64,000 bases of DNA from Rhodamnia argentea (GCF_020921035.1 NC_063155.1:29753294-29817293); one strand, 5' to 3'; positions 46,484 to 59,529 are shown, counted from the stretch's first letter. Numbers and translations are program-made. Notes: generated by a model not told the origin, from the letters alone.

Positions 46484-47125
46484 CCTGTTTGGGGCAACCT
46501 CGGAAAGCATGGCGTGGACAAATACGAGAACTGCGAGCTTCTTGTGTTGAAAGATTGCATTTTATGGCCTTTTCATCTCTTCAAGGCTTTCAAGTACAGA
46601 CCACAAGCAATCAACGCTACAAGTACTAATGATAACCCACCACGGATCCTGCAATACACAAGTTCCTAAGTTGCTCACTATCTGTCGCCTTCTCCACGGG
46701 AACCGTAGGAAGAAAACCTAGAGACGGAGGCGGCGAATTGTGAGAGACGGTTCTTTTGTCAAAGGGACAACAATCGTGGTGTTCGTATAAACCGTTGACA
46801 TGTAGTCTAGACGGTTAGTTGCCCAAATGTCACTAGCGGGAACGCCGAACTTCTGCGCGACTTTATTAATGTCGTCTCCTTCCATAATGGGGTATGTCAT
46901 GAGGGTCTGTCTTGTCCCATTGCTTAGGGAATGATTACCGGGTCAAGCGCATTTCGGGAGCACGACAAGCTCGGACCTGGCTTTCGTGAAATTTCCATGG
47001 AAGGGATAGTTATCTTCGACCAGTGTGACGGATTTCACTAGGCCTCCAAAGACACCACACGCAATCTTAGTGAACTCTGTGCTTCCACCGACAAGGTAAG
47101 TCACGTTAGGCAATTTTGATACCAA
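46484..47125 (-). pseudogene. LysM-kinase remnant, copy B, ectodomain side of the Copia insertion
   Basis: Counterpart of about 7779-8430: LysM3 (YPIMEGDDINKVAQKFGVP) and ectodomain (VTYLVGGSTEFTKIACGVFGG), with the same TGA after KCA as copy A. A short gap after TACTAATGATAA (near 46630) is specific to this copy. Confidence 0.85.
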
Positions 47126-47569
47126 ATATAAGCCACGAATGCAGCACGCCCAATGATTGCCATAATCAAAATCGAAAACACTACATGATAGAAGAGAGCA
47201 ATGGCGTGCCCCTTATTTAGAATCTGTCAAAACTCAATGCGGAAAGACAACTATTCCCGAAACCAAGCACTTCCCCCTATTCCCTCTCTAGACGCTGGCC
47301 AAATGAGACAACCATCATAGAACGAAAAGTGAGTTCTAATTTTTGTGTTAGAGGACTAGAGGAGGGACTTGAGCCTATTTGTAGAGTTTATGATCGTGGG
47401 TCCTCTTATTACGAGCCAGGCCAAACTTGGCTCAACTAGCCAGTCCATATTAACCCGATTAAGTATCCTTATATCTTGTCTTATTAGACCAACAGTAAAA
47501 CAGTAAATATCAACTTCAATCAATGTAAGCCACATAGAAAAAATCTTACATAATGGACATCGGAATGTT
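47126..47569. other. Intergenic stretch, copy B
   Basis: Counterpart of 8431-8858; no gene seen. Confidence 0.5.
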
Positions 47570-47590
47570 ATAATAATAATAATAATAATA
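47570..47590. repeat. TAA microsatellite, copy B (~7 units)
   Basis: Short form of the ~25-unit run at 8859-8935. Confidence 0.97.
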
Positions 47591-48520
47591 GAAGCATGGA
47601 GTTGATTTTCGAGATGCACGTCCAGCTAGTTTCGGAACCAATTTCGGTAAGTTGTGGACACTAAAATATTTCCATGATCAAAGTGAAAGTTATCTAAGAA
47701 GGGTCGACTATTTTTGCATATAAATAAATATTTTGTTTCAACGTATTAGAAAAGCAGTAGCTCGATTAGTGGCGGCACATCCATTGGTTTTGGATGATCC
47801 TTTGTGGTTTATATCCGATGCTGCAAAGTCTTCCCGTGACTTACTTCTTCGAACATGTTTGAGCCGACTAAATATCACGCATAGAGGTGTTAAAATGGAT
47901 TGAAAACTCATATATATTAACCCGTATTCAATGAGATGGATCAAATATGGGTTGGTCAAGTTTTAATAAATGAGTTGTTAATGGGTTTGAGTTGCTAATT
48001 ATTTGTGGATTGTAAATGAGTTTAAAGATAAATCCATATTTTAATCTATTTACAATTCATTTAGTTTATAAAGGTTATTAGTTGAGTCAAATCATTCATG
48101 TGCCTCGTGTTTTTAAATTTTAAGTTTTTTTAATTTCCTTTTTTTTACATAACAAATTAAAAGTTCGATCGTCGATAGCCTGCCTGCCTCGCCCTAGCAG
48201 CACCGGTAGTGGGCGGCTCCGACGATCAACGGATTTAATATTAAAGTATTTTACCAATATTTGTTCGGTCGGGTCGAGTATGGGCTGGTAGATTTATATT
48301 GCATAGAAATGAGTCAAAACGAGTTAAATGAATCTACATGGGTCAAACCATTTTCTAATCGACCCACCAATTTATTTTTTTGATCGAATCTGACTCACCA
48401 ATTTGACAGTTCTACTCACAGGTAAGATTTGTGATTTTCTTTATGAGGTTGAAGCTCCATTTATTGCATGAAAAATGAGCGATTTGAAAAATATTTTTTT
48501 AAAAATAATTTAATGTTAAA
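47591..48520. other. AT-rich intergenic stretch, copy B
   Basis: Counterpart of 8936-9875; no gene or defined element. Confidence 0.45.
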
Positions 48521-48738
48521 GGTCCATTTATCTTGCGAAAATTGAACGATTTGGAAAATATTTTCCTAAACATTATTGGTTATATTGCTTGAAATAATTA
48601 GCCAACAAAAACTATTTTCGTTAACGACAACAATATTTGCCTAAATATTTTAGCAAATAATGAAAATATTTTTTATTCATTTATTTTGGTAGACGATATT
48701 TTTTTCAAAATGTGGGTTTTTCGCAAAACAAACGGACC
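48521..48738. mobile_element. MITE-like element, copy B
   Basis: Counterpart of 9876-10093. The right terminal repeat has one change (AACGGACC for AATGGACC). Confidence 0.65.
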
Positions 48739-49012
48739 CTAAGAGATTGTTTGGCCAGAAATTGTAAATTCTAAATACTGTCCGAGTTAGTTAGTGTAAT
48801 TGGGACCTAGGAAGCATTGAAATTATTTAAGTGATTTGAGTGTGGTTGTAATCTTCACCCATTTGCATTGTTTGATTTGTAATAGAATAATGTTATGCTC
48901 TTTCCGTGGAGAACGTCTCACAAACTAAATTGAAATTATTTAGGTGCCCGATTTGTCTGCTTGTTCAATTTATTATTGTGTTCGATGGCTCGTTTTTCGC
49001 AGCAATTTCGAC
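48739..49012. mobile_element. Degenerate LTR 3' end remnant, copy B
   Basis: Counterpart of 10094-10375. Confidence 0.5.
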
Positions 49013-49277
49013 TAATTTCAAGCAAAACTAATGCTCTTCTCTGTAATGCAGTTCAAAGAAGAAGCTAATGTGGTCGAACAGCTCCAACGTGGTCGAACAA
49101 AAAGGATTGTATCGCAGATGTAAAAGCCAACAGCATCTAAGTAGCACCGATACCGACGCACGACGCGCGACATGACACGACACAATACGCCGACACATTA
49201 TTCTCGAGAAATGGAGAATTCCGATACGTTGGGACATGTGAATTAAATGTTAATTTTTATACATACATGATAAATTA

Positions 49278-50120
49278 AGCCTAATACCCAAAAAAAACCC
49301 TCCAACTTTAGCATTTGAGACAATTATATCAAAAACTTTTTTTTGTCTCATAAAAACCCCCAACTTTTATCTTTGTCTCAATTCTTCAGGTTTAATACCA
49401 AAAAAAAAAAAAAAACCCTCAACTTTAGCATATATCTCAATTATGTCGAAATTTTTTTATCTCATAAAAAATCGACAACTTTTATTTTTATCCAAATTCT
49501 ACCACTGTCGGCCTTCCGGTCATAGTCATCATTAGTCAATCTTACGTGGCTTGAATTTTCTCATTGAACTTACCAATGAATCTTCGAAATTTAGAAATAG
49601 TAGGTTTCACAAACAACGAGATTTTAGGTAGTTCGTCCGAATATCTCCATGTCTAGTCACTCTTTGGGCTGTTAAGTGTCAAAGAGAATACGAAACGCGC
49701 CGCCTTGAGTGACTATGTATCTCCTAGCAATATGTAAGGGAAACAAACAAAAGAAGAGAAATTCGACATTTTTTTAAACCAGCGTTGCTGAGGTGTAATT
49801 CATTAATGACATGAAAATGCCATATAAGATTAACTAATGGTGATTGTAGGAGAAAGGTTAATGGTGGTAAAATTGGGACAAAAGTAAAAGTTGAAGGTTT
49901 TTTTATGAGACAAAAAAAAAGTTTTGAATATAATATGGGACATATGCTAAAGTTGAGGGGTTTTTTGGTATTAAGCCCGGTAGAATTGCAGCAAAAGTAA
50001 AAGTTTGGGGTAAAATTGGGATAAAAGTAAAAGTTGAAGGTTTTTTATGAAATGAAAAAAAAGTTTTAGATATAATTGTCACAAATGCTAAAGTTGAAGG
50101 TTTTTATGGGTATTGGGCTT
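49278..50120. mobile_element. Mutator-like non-autonomous TIR element, copy B
   Basis: Counterpart of 10635-11471, with gataaatta at 49269-49277 and 50121-50129. The same insertion is present in both copies. Confidence 0.85.
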
Positions 50121-50143
50121 GATAAATTATATAAGTAGTGAGT

Positions 50144-50183
50144 TTCTTCTTCTTCTTCTTCTTCTTCTTCTTCTTCTTCTTCT
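50144..50183. repeat. CTT microsatellite, copy B
   Basis: Counterpart of 11494-11531. Confidence 0.95.
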
Positions 50184-51021
50184 GTTATATCACGATTAGT
50201 TTTTTTCTTTTTTTTTTTTGCTAGCTGAGTATAAAAAATTTGGGATAGTTGAGTATATGACTTAAATATCTATATTTTTGATATAATTATATTTTGATCC
50301 CTAATTTAGTGAAAATGCTTAAAATTGACCCGTGCGTGTCAAAAGGGCGAATCAAAATGCTGGATTTGCGTGTCGTTAGCATGTCTGAAACGCTGACCAC
50401 GGGTCGATCCCATGTCGGAGAGTGTTGAGAGAATGTTGGACACGAAACGTAGACCCTCAGACAGTGTCGATACTTCATAGAATAGTATCTTGCATAAAGT
50501 TTGATAGGATATTAATTGCTACTTTGGGTAAAAAGAATACTAAAAAAAGAAAACAAATTCCCTTCGATTGATCTTGCCCCATATATGTTTTCTTTTCTTT
50601 CCTGCAATCTTATTTTAATTGATAATTCTAGGTACAAATGCTAATTATGAAGTTAACCGATTTTACCACCGAAGTTTTCACTGACTTTGTGAAATTTTAT
50701 GAGACAACAATTCTAAAAAATTTTAAAATCATGTGGCACATTATCGTACTTGTTCATGAATTTCCTTTTCTATCTGTTTCAAACCCTTGTTTGGTCAGAT
50801 TCATTATTTTGGAGCTCTAAATAGAAACAAATTCCGGCAGCATCTTATGAACAATGAGTAGACCCCAAAAGTCGTATTTGCCTATACCGTGTAAGCAGCA
50901 TGGGGTTTTATTGCGATTTAATACAATGCATGAATTGGTTGACGTAGTTAAGAATCAAAGGTCATAAATTTAAACCTAAAGTGCCTTCCATCCTAGATTA
51001 TGATCATAACATTAACGCTTA
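50184..51021. other. AT-rich intergenic stretch, copy B
   Basis: Counterpart of 11532-12358; nothing recognised. Confidence 0.45.
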
Positions 51022-51250
51022 GGCTGCGTTTGTTTAAAGAAAAATGCATTATTTGGAGAATATTTTCCTAAAGTTAATTGTTCGTATCGCCTAAAATAAT
51101 TAGTCAATGAAAGATATTTTTATTGTTGACAATAATTTACGTCTAAACATTTTCATGGACGATGAAAATATTTTTTCTTCATTTATTTATGCAAACAACG
51201 CAAGCGATCATTTTTAGGTTCACTTATTTCTTCGTGAAATAAACGAAGCT
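51022..51250. mobile_element. MITE-like fragment, copy B
   Basis: Counterpart of 12359-12588. Confidence 0.5.
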
Positions 51251-51851
51251 GTAACAATAAGCTCGAAAGAGATACCCCAAACCATAAGGCGTTAAAAACT
51301 ACTGTACTTATAAGAATACATACATAATTCAATCGAAGTACTATTTTAACGGGCTTTTTGTCGGTTGCTTATGAAAACTACCCGAGAAATGTCCAAGATG
51401 AGATTCCCAGGAATTGCAACTGACAGCTAAGTGAGGACCAGAGGTTCTTCGTGAGTTTTGATGGGGCCCTTGGCGTTTTGCTTTGATGAATCCCATAAAA
51501 AAAATTTCCATAAACTGGAGTTCATCGATTTTGACGAAAGTATTTTAGACTTTCTTAAGTTTCTTCGATAATATTTAAGCATACTAATGCATTTTTCCCG
51601 GAATGTCTTCGACAAAATATGAATATCCTCAGCAATGGCTGGACATAGGTCCTATCACCATGTGTAGTGTGTACGTACACAACCACACATAGTGCTCGGA
51701 AAACGTGGGGTTAATAGGGTTTTCGTTTCGACAACGGGTCAACCCACACTTCAAACAAATGAATCGTACAGTTTATTTGCTTATTTTATTTACAAACAAA
51801 AGACAAATTTGGATGACTTTTCTTTAAGCCGATACTGAGCGTGAGAGACTC
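51251..51851. other. Upstream region of the kiwellin-like gene, copy B
   Basis: Counterpart of 12589-13186, with few changes. Likely holds the promoter. Confidence 0.4.
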
Positions 51852-51858
51852 TATATAT
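51852..51858 (+). promoter_or_regulatory. TATA box of kiwellin-like gene, copy B
   Basis: TATATAT, 65-71 bases before the start codon at 51923; same context as copy A. Confidence 0.7.
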
Positions 51859-51922
51859 GCACCTCCAAGTTTCTTCTCTCCTCACCAAATCAACCTGAAC
51901 ATTCAATTTCGAAAGCCGAACA

Positions 51923-52522
51923 ATGAAGCACTTTGTGGCACTCTTTCTAGCTCCTCCTATCGTTATCAGCATCGCTCTCTTTTCATCTCCTTCCCATGCC
52001 GTCTCCTCGTGCAACGGCCCTTGTCAAATCCATGACGATCCCGACGTGGGCGCACACACTTATGCCAGTACTCTGTCATCCTCTGATGGAGGATGTCGAC
52101 CCTCAGGCACTCTGCACCGCCACGGCAGGTCCTACCCTAAATACCGTTGCTCGCCCCCGGTAACGTCTTCCACTCGAGCGACCTTGACGAACAACGACTT
52201 CAGCGAAGGCGGGGGCAGCGGGGCATCGGAGTGCGGCGGCAGATTCCACGGGAACTCAGAGCTGATTGTTGCCATGTCGACCGGGTGGTATGCCGGTGGG
52301 TCTCGATGCGGGCACAGGATCAAGATCAGATCAAGGAAGACTGGGAGGAGCGTGACAGCCAAGGTGGTCGACGAGTGCGACTCTGTGAATGGGTGCGCTG
52401 GTGGGCATGATGGTGAACCACCGTGCCGGAATAACATTGTCGACGGTTCAAACGCGGTGTGGCACGCTCTGGGGCTGGACATAGGAGTGGGTGAAGAGGA
52501 TGTCACGTGGTCCATGGCATAA
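51923..52522 (+). CDS. Kiwellin-like (ripening-related) secreted protein, copy B
   Basis: A 199-residue intronless protein differing from copy A at four residues by eye: S11P, T18A, C66R and H171N. The signal peptide and the double-psi beta-barrel motifs ([27 protein letters not shown]) are intact. The C66R change (TGC to CGC at 52118-52120) removes a cysteine that follows PSGTLH in the family and leaves nine, an odd number, so one disulfide may be lost. Asn171 here is the usual family residue, whereas copy A has His. Both copies keep the same TATA box and polyadenylation signal, so both may be expressed. Confidence 0.92.
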   Translation: MKHFVALFLAPPIVISIALFSSPSHAVSSCNGPCQIHDDPDVGAHTYASTLSSSDGGCRPSGTLHRHGRSYPKYRCSPPVTSSTRATLTNNDFSEGGGSGASECGGRFHGNSELIVAMSTGWYAGGSRCGHRIKIRSRKTGRSVTAKVVDECDSVNGCAGGHDGEPPCRNNIVDGSNAVWHALGLDIGVGEEDVTWSMA

Positions 52523-52647
52523 AAATCTGTGTGTTTTCCTTCCCCGGGGACGATCCAAATGAGAATGGACAAGTTCCTAGGGTGGAGGGTACCTGTTTGA
52601 GGCCTTGCGTTTATGTAGTTCAAATGTGCAAAATAAGATGTAAGTGC

Positions 52648-52653
52648 AATAAA
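52648..52653 (+). terminator. Possible polyadenylation signal, copy B
   Basis: AATAAA 126 bases after the stop codon, as in copy A. Confidence 0.55.
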
Positions 52654-53204
52654 ACTGTAAAAGAAAACTCGGAAAATGCTTGTAAGAGAAGAGAATATGC
52701 AGAGGCTGAAATAATAATAATAGTAATAGTAAGGCGTAGTAGTATTACCACGCTTGTCCTGTAAAAGACAAATTACATATTTGGGATAGATGAATGGGAG
52801 ATTCCTTGTCAAGTATTCAACCAGCCTTCTAATCTGTATTCTTTGTTTCGAGTTGGTGATCCTTCCGTTAATAATAGAAAAGGAGATGCTAACGTGGCCA
52901 TTAAAAAATGATACGTCTCCTTACATAACAATTAAAGTACAAAAACTTGTTTTCAAAAGTTCAGAAACATTAAAATTCAAAAACAACAAAAATTAGAAAA
53001 ATGAATAAGAGAAATCAAAATAGAGGAGAAGTAGGGGACATGTAGCTGCAGTTGACGCGAAGGTGGTGTCGCCGCCACCCACGCATCAGTCAGGGCCGGC
53101 GTCCTTGGCCAGACTTAGGCAAAGCCACGTTAGCCCTCATTGCCCACTCCGCAAGCTGAAAAAGCAACGTGAGAGCACGCACGGGGGCTAGGGGAAGTGA
53201 GATA
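52654..53204. other. Downstream flank of the kiwellin-like gene, copy B
   Basis: Counterpart of 13990-14540; no gene. Confidence 0.4.
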
Positions 53205-54879
53205 GTCAACTCTCACTCCGCCGACGGGGGTCGTGGCCCTCATTCAAATATGTAGCGAGGGGACTACTACGTGACATCCTCTTCATGGACCACATGAATA
53301 TCGACCCTCGTTATCTGAGTGGTACGAAGATGGCTGTCTCACGTTTGATTCCATCTATTTAAGCCAACTTCCTTAGGATTTGAGACCAACTTTTATTGGG
53401 CGATAAAGTGCGCTGCTATGTCACAAGATATTATAGCTCTTTTTTCATCGGATGATTGCTTCATTATCTATTCCATCAATGCATAATTCAGGAAATAGTA
53501 TTCTCATGCGATTTCACAAATGTATTTTCACAATATTTATTGTAGGGGTCGATATTCATATAAAATGGTGAATTATTGTTCTTCCCACTGTTTGGAACGA
53601 GTAATGAACCATGTGAGGAACATAAATGATGATGAGCCGAAGGTGGGACCAAAACAGCACCTTATGGGATTCGGTCCACTTGAAATATCCTTTTATGACG
53701 ATGAAGCCCATCTCAGATAAATATAATCCGGACCCAATAAATGCCCGAATATGGTATCGCTTGCACTATGGAGCCAAACATTGTCCTGTGCCTGAAAAGG
53801 GGAAAAGTACCCAAAAAAAAAATTATTAAACCTATTACATTTGTAACAATTCAGTCCTAAACATTTCAATCAGATTAATTTAGTCATAAACCTTTTTGTA
53901 TTAGTACCAATTCAGTCCATCGGGCCAATTTTGACCGAAAATCGTTGATGCGGACACCGGTCATCTTACGTGGCGGTGGCACAACCGGCATTGACGTGAA
54001 CATTTTTAACATTTTTTTAAATAAACTTTTACTTTTTTATATTAACGCCTAAGTGTGCATGTCATGATCCCTAAAGCATTCGTGCAAAGATAATTTCACG
54101 TTGATAAATGTATGCTGCAAAAGTCTTACATGTGATCATATTTACGTTGAAACATTTCCAGATTGAAGTGAAGGCAGACGCCCTTGTCACCCCGCCACAA
54201 TACTGCCATGGACGAAACATAGCAGTGCTACAACGAATTCTCTTCTTTCGCGCATCGGATCTAGTCATGAAATTTAACCCTATCCTCGTCGTCTTCCCTT
54301 CCCACAAGACAATTCATCCTTTCGGTTCTGCTGTGAGTTGATCCCCAGGAGAATACGCATTTATGAAGTGGTAGGCTAAAATTTCCAGCATGAAGATTTC
54401 TATCACATTCAATTTCGGTAAAGCCCCAGCGTTCTCCATTTGCGAGAATTATTAATGGTTAGAGACGAATTCACGACAAATTGCGGCCCGTTGATTTGTT
54501 CAAGGTTAAATGTAACAATTTTCTTTTCCAAGTTTAAAGTCGGTTCTCGATTAATTTGTCGAATTGCTCGTATCCTTTGCATTTCAATCGACTTTTACAT
54601 TTAAATTTAAAACACCTCGCTTCTTCTTCATGTGTCATTGCCGTGCGACATGACATGTGGATGAAATTTCTTCTTGTGTGTGGCGCAATATGCGAGTTTC
54701 ACTAATATACCGAATTAAACACCGAAATATTTTACTTCGATTATGAAAGAAATTAATGTCGTTAGACTAATTTGAACGGAATACATAAGTGAAATCCATT
54801 TTGGGTGGGTGGAGAATGAATGCGCCGCAGTTGGGTAGATCTCTAAGCATGTTTAAGTTACAATCAAAAGCATGATTAC

Positions 54880-55104
54880 GAGGGAAAATTGCCGAAAAGT
54901 TCTAAACTTACTGCATATGTAACAACTCAATCTTAAATCTTTTGACGATTTGCAAAATTAGTCTTTCCGACAAATTTTGGCCTGAAATCACCGTGAATGA
55001 CCATAGTGCCGCGTAGGATGGTCAATGCTGATGTAAATAATTTTTATATTTTTGAAAATTTTTAATTATTTTTGCTTTTTCTTTATTTTCCTTTTTTTTC
55101 CTTT
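54880..55104. mobile_element. Left half of a Mutator-like element, right half deleted, copy B
   Basis: Matches the left arm of 16238-16712. At about 55105 the sequence passes directly to the text found after 17287 in copy A, so the right arm is gone. Confidence 0.75.
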
Positions 55105-55141
55105 GTTTTGATTTAGAGTTGTTTGAGTTTTATCTTGATTT

Positions 55142-55196
55142 GTAATTGGAGTGCGTTGTTTTTTTTTTTTTGGTAAGGTAATTGGAGTGCGTTGTT
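55142..55196 (-). mobile_element. Ultra-short LINE-like retroposition, copy B only
   Basis: A 19-bp target duplication gtaattggagtgcgttgtt (55142-55160 and 55178-55196) surrounds 17 inserted bases: T11 followed by GGTAAG. The LINE at 1617-2577 begins on this strand with poly-T then GGTAAAGTAAG, so the insert looks like the last bases and tail of a similar element, truncated almost completely. Copy A has a single, uninterrupted target at about 17337-17355. Confidence 0.75.
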
Positions 55197-56061
55197 GCTC
55201 TCTTGTACTTTTGAAGAAATGAATTGAATGTTAATTTGACAAAAAAGAAATTGATCAAATTAAAAGATTTAAGATTGAATGGACACAAGTACAAAAAATT
55301 TAGACTTTTTTCATAATGTTCCCATGATTATGATGACAATGACCTCATCAAAGCTTCTGGTCTCCAACGAGAAATCCCTTTTTCACAAAATCAAATATCA
55401 TCATGTAGGAAAAATTCATACCATGTTTAAAGTGGTGAATTCAAACCAAGTAAACGGTAGATAACATGTGCAACACACGCAAAGCTTTTTTCTTGCTTCC
55501 GTGAGGGCATGAGTTTAGGACACGTCACATGTAATTGAGAAATACGGTTTTGACCAAATCAAGTCAAATTTGAATAACTCTTTGCACTAAATTCTCATTG
55601 AAAATTTCAGGTAATTGTGAAATAGGCCTTAAAGTGAAGATGGTGACTCACACGATGACCGAGGCACGAGCATGTTGGTCCACATCTTTCATTGTTAAAT
55701 TGGGGTTTTTCCATAGTTTGAAACTCGCTGGGACTTGTGAGTCTCGTAAAATGTAACTTTTTCGGTAGGCCATTGACATTTGCCATCACGCAACGACGGA
55801 GTCATGGAATGAAGCAACACAAATGCTCTCTTGTGCCATTTCATTCTGCATATTATAATAATAAATCACGAATTCATCTAACAGCTTAAATTTTCAGATC
55901 AATTGATAGTGATCTAATAAAATCTCACCTATACAAAGAGCATATAAATTGGTACACAAGTAATAAGCAACTCTCACTAGCCTCAGCAAGTATCCTCCTT
56001 GACCTCGCTTCATTTCGCCAACGTTGGCCCTCGCCCTCGTTCAAATCTATAGCGAGGGGAT

Positions 56062-56908
56062 TGATGGAAGCGCGCAGCAGAAGCCCAATACATTTGCCTA
56101 GAGGGATCACCAAGAGAGAGCCCAAGTACGAGCCCCGTTAACATATCTAGTCAAACTCACCTGCACTTAAAAGCTTAAGCTAATGAGTTATGAGCCAACA
56201 TGGATATATTAATTACTCCACACCACTTCGATTCTCCGAGGTGGGATTTCTTTAATACAACTACTCACATGTGCATCCTAACAATCTCCCCCTCACGTGT
56301 AAACTCAGTGTTAGATCCAATATGCTTCCCTTTAATTTAGGTATCCTTCTGCATCAACTTATCTCAAGTTGAATAGCCCAACTTCATAACCATGAAGTCT
56401 ATCTTTGGGCTTGATCAAGAATCGCATGGGACACTAACCATCGGCTCTGATACCATTTGATGGGAGCGTGCAGCAGAAGGCCGATACTTTCGTCTAGGGA
56501 TATCACCAAAAGGGAGCCCAAGTCCGAGTCCGTTAATATATCCAGTCAAACATACCTTCACTCAAAAGCTTAGACTTCGTGGTAATGGAATTGGGCTATT
56601 CAACTTGAGATAAGTTGATGCGGAAGATACCTAAATTAAGGGAAAGCAGATCGGACCTAATACTGAGTTCACACGTGAGGGGGAGATTGTTAGAATGCAC
56701 GTGTGAGTGAGTTGTGTTAAAGAAATCTCACATCGGAGAATCGAAGTGGTGTGGAGTAGTTAATATATCAATGTTGGCTCATAACTCATTAGTTTAAGCT
56801 TTTGAGTGAATGTGGGTTTGACTGGATATGTTAATAGACTCGGACTTGGGCTCCCTCTTAATATCTCCCCCAATGAAGATATCGGACTTCTGCTGCGCAC
56901 TCCCATCA
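56062..56908. mobile_element. Palindromic TRIM retroelement, copy B
   Basis: Counterpart of 18219-19066: reverse LTR 56062-56283, primer-binding site 56443-56455, half LTR from 56458 and forward LTR 56688-56908. The palindromic arrangement is shared, so it predates the duplication. Confidence 0.8.
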
Positions 56909-57300
56909 AAGACGACACTCACCCGGATTTCAGGTGATGCTGACCCTTGCCATCAGAGTTGTTCGGCAATGGTGGTCTCAAGTTTGATTCTATCTATTTC
57001 AGCCGACCTCCTTAAAATGGAGACTATATTTTATTGGGCGACCAAGTGCGGTGCTATGTCATGAGGTGCTATAACTCTTTAAATTTTCTTGGTCCTTTAT
57101 GCCCATGTTCTTACCAATACACGCGTCCATACATCCATACGTACATACGTGAATATTCCAAAAGGACTCTGTGATTTCACGTCTTGAATCCATGTCAAAA
57201 TTGTTTCATTGTTTATACTATCAATGTATATTTCAGACCATCAATGTATATTTCAAAGGGTTTTCTCGTTTGAGACAGGAAGCTTTGATGGACCATTTAA

Positions 57301-57976
57301 GGGAAAAATGCCAAAATAGTCCTAAACGTATTGCATCGGTACCAATTCAATCTTAAACCTTTTAATTGGACTAATTCAGTCTTAATTTTTTTTGCATTGG
57401 TACCAATTGAGTTCATCCAGTCAATTTTGGTAGGAAAACGCTGACAAGAACGTTGGCCGTCTTTCGTGGTACGGTCGTCGCTGACGTGGATATTTTTAGT
57501 ATTATTTTAAATTTTAAAATATTTTTTCTTTGCTTTTTTCCTTTTTTGGACTTTTTTTTTTGCCTACAAGGGGGTCCTGGCCCTCACCCCCGAGCTAGGC
57601 GAGGTTCCGATTTGCACGTCATGGTCTCACCTTGACAAGGCAAGGGCCGCAATAGCCTCTCCCGGGGCTAGTGAGGGCCGTGACACCCTCACCCGCAGCC
57701 CTTGCATGTGGTCGGGGAGGGTCAGCCGGTGACCAATAACAAAACCCAGCTCAAATAAGAAAATTAAATCAAAAAATTATTTTAAAAATTAAAATTAAAT
57801 TAAATTTTGTCCATGTCCCATCCCACATTAGAGGGCCGACGTTCACGTCAACAATTTTGAATGGACTCAATTGGCACCAATGCAAAAATGTTTAGAAATA
57901 AATTGATCCAATTAATAGATTTATGACAGAATTACTGTCAATGCAATAGATTTAAAACTTTTTTGGTACTTTTTCC
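57301..57976. mobile_element. Mutator-like TIR element, copy B
   Basis: Counterpart of 19459-20149. Confidence 0.75.
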
Positions 57977-58388
57977 TATATTTTGAAATATTGTATCTCT
58001 ATACGATTTCACAAATGTCTTTTGGAAGGAGTGATGGCCCCGTGAAAAAACATCAATGATGATGGGCATATTTTCATTAAAATATTTTTCATGACTATGA
58101 AGATCTTCTCATATAAGTTAAAATAATTTTTTATGACGATGAAGCCCTTCTCAGAGATAAGTATGCTCTGGACCCTTAAAATGCCCCACTAAACTCACGG
58201 GACTCGAACTAATTTCGAGGGAATGACCGAATATAGAATTGTTTGCCTCGGCGGCAAATGGAGTCAAACATTGTTCTACGCCTAAAACCATATTTCATAA
58301 GGAATGTTTTGATCAAAATATTAGCCACAGTTGATTTAAAGAAAGTACTTTAACAAAATCGTAGACACTTCATCTAGTTATTTAAAAA

Positions 58389-59180
58389 GGGAAAAAATAC
58401 CAAAAAAATCATAAAACTGTTGCACTTTTTGTCAATTCAATCTTAAACATTTCAATTGAGCTAATCAAGTCTTAAACATTTTCATGTTTTGCCAAGTAAG
58501 TCAATCCGGTCAATTTTGGCCAGAAATAGCTAAAGTGGACGCTGAACATCATACGTGGCTCGACCAACGCTGACTTGGACATTTTTAGTAATATTTTTAG
58601 AATTTTCGTTTCTTTTTTTCCCCCTTTTCCTTACGTTTTTTTGTTTGTTTTATAGTGAAGGTCGACAACATTTGCTGGATTTGGGCAAGGGCTACGACAC
58701 CCTCGCCGGCCATTAGGCAAAGGCTCGTGTCGTGGCCCTCTCTGTGACCTGGCCAAGGCTTAGTGGCCCTTGTCGGCCAAAGTGAGGGCGCACGAGCCCC
58801 CTACTAGACACGGTTTGGGCCGAGGCCGGCCAAGCCCTCGTCTAGCCCAGATCTAGCGAGGGCTTGCATGCCCTCGCTTTGGCCGATGGGGGTGTCGACG
58901 CCTTCACCTAGAAACAAAAGAAAAAGGTCGGGAAAAGGGAAAAATCATTAAAAAAAAAAATTCAAAAAAGATTAAAATATTATTTTAAAATGTTTGCGTC
59001 AGCGTCAATCATGCCACACGGAACGGCCAACATTAATGTTAGCGATTTTCCGGCAAAAATTAGCCTAATGGAGTCAATTGGCAAAACGAAAAATGTTTAA
59101 AATTCAATTGGCACAATTAAAATGTTTCGACTAAATTGGTAAAAGTATAATAAATTTATGACTTTTTTGATAATTTTTCC
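58389..59180. mobile_element. Mutator-like TIR element with 9-bp target duplication, copy B
   Basis: Counterpart of 20563-21368; atttaaaaa at 58380-58388 and 59181-59189. A short piece of the GC-rich centre near 58820 is missing. Confidence 0.85.
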
Positions 59181-59529
59181 ATTTAAAAAGTGACAAGATA
59201 CATTTCCTCATCAATAGCTCCCGTGGTTTCTTTTAATAAAGAGGTGCTAGCATAACAATCACCGATACTATTGAAAGTAACGATGGTATGTGGGCCACTA
59301 GTTGTAATGGAAGGGAGACAAATTTTGATCATCACGCTAGCGTAACACCGGTTGTCTTTTCTATGAAGCACATATTGTGACCTGCATCTCACCGCTACTA
59401 ATGGAGGGGATAAGAAACATTGCCGGGCATCGGTCTAATCTTTTTCTTCACGGAAGCTCGATCCATCACCCTATTTACATAAACGCCTAAGTATAAATGT
59501 TGTGACCCTAGAAGCATTTGTGCGAAGAA

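Larger units (their letters stand above)
53205..55846. repeat. Older duplicated block, unit I, copy B
   Basis: Counterpart of 14541-18004, about 0.83 kb shorter because of the deletion near 55105. Confidence 0.85.
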
